The position numbers were made by a program, and so were the translations under genes. A stretch of DNA of 64,000 bases from Agrobacterium tumefaciens (GTDB lineage Bacteria; Pseudomonadota; Alphaproteobacteria; Rhizobiales; Rhizobiaceae): contig CP048486.1 in NCBI GenBank assembly GCA_025560025.1, positions 1,988,001-2,052,000 on the forward strand, in the 5' to 3' direction. Under the pieces are notes generated by a model. The model did no database searches. It was given only the letters and a program-made list of their open reading frames with translations, and was not told the origin of the DNA. Shown piece by piece: positions 62,065-64,000 of this stretch (position 1 is the first letter of the stretch; every line of letters begins with the position of its first letter).

Positions 62065-62105
62065 GGGGCACCGCACGCGGCGTCGAAACCGCGCGGCGGT
62101 GCCCC
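62065..62105. terminator. Bidirectional terminator between the convergent binding-protein and regulator genes
   Basis: GGGGCACCGC pairs perfectly with GCGGTGCCCC over 10 bp, and inner CGCGG/CCGCG arms extend the structure. CTTTT follows on the plus strand. It lies 8 bases past the binding-protein stop. Confidence 0.65.
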
Positions 62106-62129
62106 GATCCTGCCTTTTAAATGCAGGTC

Positions 62130-64000
62130 CTATTCGCGTTCGGTCAGCTTGAGATGTTTGCTGACGGAGACGGCCATTCCGCGTCGGCTGACACCGAGCT
62201 TGGCATAGATGTTCTTCAGATGGAATTTTACGGTTGCTTCCGAAAGGCCGAGATCGCGGGCCATTTCCTTGTTGCTTCGGCCTTCGGAGAGAAGTTTCAA
62301 AACGGTGGTTTCCCGGCCGCTCAGAAGGCCTGCGGCGTGTGCTGCGCCATCTTCGTTGCCGCCCAGCGGCACGATGGTGCGTGGCTGGCGGCCAAGACCG
62401 TGTCCGACAATGCGGCTCATGAATTCCACCGCATTCGGGCTGAACACCTTCAGCCCGAAGCGGCGCACGATGGCGCGCAACGTGGTGGCCAGTTCGTGGC
62501 CCTCATCGGTAAAGAGCTGCGTCGCTTCGTGAGCGCGGGCAAGGGCGATGGCCGATTGCAGATAGGCGAAGGCCTGCTGCTGGCGGCCGGTTTTCCATGA
62601 CGCCTGCACCGCCATGATCTCGGCCAGCATGCGATGATAGGCGCGGCCGGACGCCTTGGCGGAAAGGATCAGGGCTTCAAGCGTTTGCAGTGCCTGTGGC
62701 GCCAGTCCCTGTGCAAGCGCCAGCCGGGCGGCTGCGATGTCAAAGTCATATGCCTCCCGCCACGTCCAGTTGTCGGGGCCGCCTGCCTCTTTGAGTGTTT
62801 CCACCCGCTCCATCGCCTGCGTTGCCGATTCGATCATGCCGGCCCTGACGAGCAGGTCGACACGCATGATGCCGGCGGCGGTCTTCAACCGGGGCAGGTC
62901 ACGCTCCACAGCCACCTCTTCGGCCTTGTCGATTGCCGCGGCGGCGGCATCGAAGCCGCTGACCTGAAGGCGGCTGCGGGCCAGCAGCCAGAACAGCCGC
63001 ATGAAGAGATCGACCCAGCTTTCGCCGCGGATCAGCGGCTCCACGCATTCCGTCAGCGTCTGCTCGACATGAAGCACCTCGCCCTGCTGATAGAGCACAT
63101 CGGCCGTTGCAAGGCGCACGATGGCGAGCAGGTTTCGATCCGTCCAGTGCACCCGTTCCACCAGTTCCTCGGCTTCCCGGCAAAATTGCAGGGCCGCGGA
63201 AAATTCTCCGGTCAGCGTGCTGACGAGGCCAAGGTGGATGAGCATGAAGACCTGGGCATAGGGCGTTTTTTCCTCGCGGTAATAGCCGAGAGCCTTGAGC
63301 GCCGCCCGGCGTGCCTCTTCGAGGTCGCCCGTGCGGGTGTAAATGATACAGAGATGGTTGAAGAGCCAGGCTAGCTCCCATGTGGCATGTGGCGGCAGGG
63401 CAGCGGCCGCCCGTTCCAGCCTTTGCGCCTCGGCCACGCTCATGCGGCGATCTTCGTAAACATCGATCAGGCTGTCGATATGGTCGAGCACGCTGCGGTC
63501 GACGACGGCAAGTGCGGCAGCGGACCATTCGCCGTTTTCTTTCAGAATGTCGAGCCGCTCGCGCCCGGCCGCCGCATTGCCGCGCTTGGAGAGCACCACG
63601 GCATAACAGACCATCAGGCCCGGCGAGGCATGCAGGATTTCCGGTGGAAAATTATCGATCAGATGCTCGAGCACCTGATGTCCCGCCCTGAGGAAAATAT
63701 CGACGCCGCCCGCCTTGCCGATAATTTCTTCCGCCATGTGGAAATCGCCGCTCTGGGCCGCGTGGGAAACCGCTCGTTCCAGATGGGCGCGCGTTGCGAA
63801 CCAGACGGCGGCCTGTCGATGCAGCGCCTTTTTCTCCGCGTCCGAAACGAATGCGGTGTCCCGTTCCAGGCAGGTGCGCAGCACGGGGTGCAGCGAAAGC
63901 CAGCCGTTCGCCCCGTTTTCTATGATGGGATGCATGGCCTCCAGCATCGCCAGATCTTCCTCGGGCAGGCTGGGCAGACCGAGATCGGATGCAAGATCGA
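62130..64000 (-). CDS. MalT/LAL-type LuxR-family regulator (N-terminal part beyond the window)
   Basis: At least 623 residues; the frame is still open at the window edge. The visible part starts in the winged-helix region after the ATPase domain (PSLPEEDLAMLEAMHPIIEN...WLSLHPVLRTCLE). It continues through a long TPR-like helical array (many Ala/Leu-rich pairs, about 80-520) and ends in a LuxR helix-turn-helix (LLSGRETTVLKLLSEGRSNKEMARDLGLSEATVKFHLKNIYAKLGVSRRGMAV). The ATP-binding half is not visible. Large activators of this class respond to a metabolite; the target genes cannot be inferred beyond proximity. Confidence 0.9.
   Translation of the reverse strand, partial: DLASDLGLPSLPEEDLAMLEAMHPIIENGANGWLSLHPVLRTCLERDTAFVSDAEKKALHRQAAVWFATRAHLERAVSHAAQSGDFHMAEEIIGKAGGVDIFLRAGHQVLEHLIDNFPPEILHASPGLMVCYAVVLSKRGNAAAGRERLDILKENGEWSAAALAVVDRSVLDHIDSLIDVYEDRRMSVAEAQRLERAAAALPPHATWELAWLFNHLCIIYTRTGDLEEARRAALKALGYYREEKTPYAQVFMLIHLGLVSTLTGEFSAALQFCREAEELVERVHWTDRNLLAIVRLATADVLYQQGEVLHVEQTLTECVEPLIRGESWVDLFMRLFWLLARSRLQVSGFDAAAAAIDKAEEVAVERDLPRLKTAAGIMRVDLLVRAGMIESATQAMERVETLKEAGGPDNWTWREAYDFDIAAARLALAQGLAPQALQTLEALILSAKASGRAYHRMLAEIMAVQASWKTGRQQQAFAYLQSAIALARAHEATQLFTDEGHELATTLRAIVRRFGLKVFSPNAVEFMSRIVGHGLGRQPRTIVPLGGNEDGAAHAAGLLSGRETTVLKLLSEGRSNKEMARDLGLSEATVKFHLKNIYAKLGVSRRGMAVSVSKHLKLTERE

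Overview
The window reads as one contiguous piece of an Agrobacterium/Rhizobium-type alphaproteobacterial genome. It is GC-rich and densely packed, with TRAP and ABC sugar importers everywhere, short palindromic intergenic repeats of the kind common in Rhizobiales, and a uronate cluster whose gene order and protein lengths match the characterised Agrobacterium tumefaciens set (Udh, galactarolactone isomerase, galactarolactone cycloisomerase, KdgD, TRAP importer). I see no tRNA, rRNA, phage, insertion sequence or CRISPR array. The first and last genes are cut by the window edges.

Layout. (1) 1-6388: a hydroxy-acid catabolic operon (SAF-domain homoserine-dehydrogenase-like protein, ABM monooxygenase, 3-hydroxyisobutyrate/threonate-type dehydrogenase) with a TRAP importer and a convergent LysR gene. 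(2) 6456-8636: an Fsr-type MFS exporter divergent from an AraC regulator. (3) 8633-16240: an AraC-controlled ABC sugar importer and a Gfo/Idh/MocA-aldo/keto reductase fusion; a diverged second copy of the binding-protein 3' end lies behind the binding-protein gene. (4) 16557-28847: an M24 peptidase, then a pectin/uronate regulon (kdgF, GntR, udh on the minus strand; kduI, kduD, kdgD, gci, gli, TRAP and a GH105-like hydrolase on the plus strand). Udh-Gli-Gci-KdgD oxidises saturated uronates. KdgF-KduI-KduD handles the unsaturated uronates made by lyases and the GH105-like enzyme. (5) 29063-33121: a FecI-FecR-TonB transducer surface-signalling set. (6) 33265-39612: a two-component system divergent from a Spy-like protein, a small secreted protein and MacAB. 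(7) 39629-45159: an orphan acyl carrier protein, a membrane acyltransferase, and a run of small minus-strand genes including rpsU and cspA. (8) 45291-55053: a sugar catabolic operon and an ABC importer around a TetR gene, both carrying the same promoter-operator architecture. (9) 55096-55832: a DUF4160 / DUF2442-HTH gene pair. (10) 55932-62057: a LacI-controlled unit (DUF2264 protein, hydroxyacid dehydrogenase, TIM-barrel isomerase) with an orphan binding protein. (11) 62130-64000: the C-terminal part of a large MalT/LuxR-type regulator.

The best candidate for something undescribed is region 8 with region 10. Two diverged but related binding proteins and one set of permeases feed two cytoplasmic oxidoreductase/isomerase/aldolase-like modules whose substrates I cannot name. 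The TetR module has a near-identical 16-bp operator at the same distance from TTGACA in both promoters.
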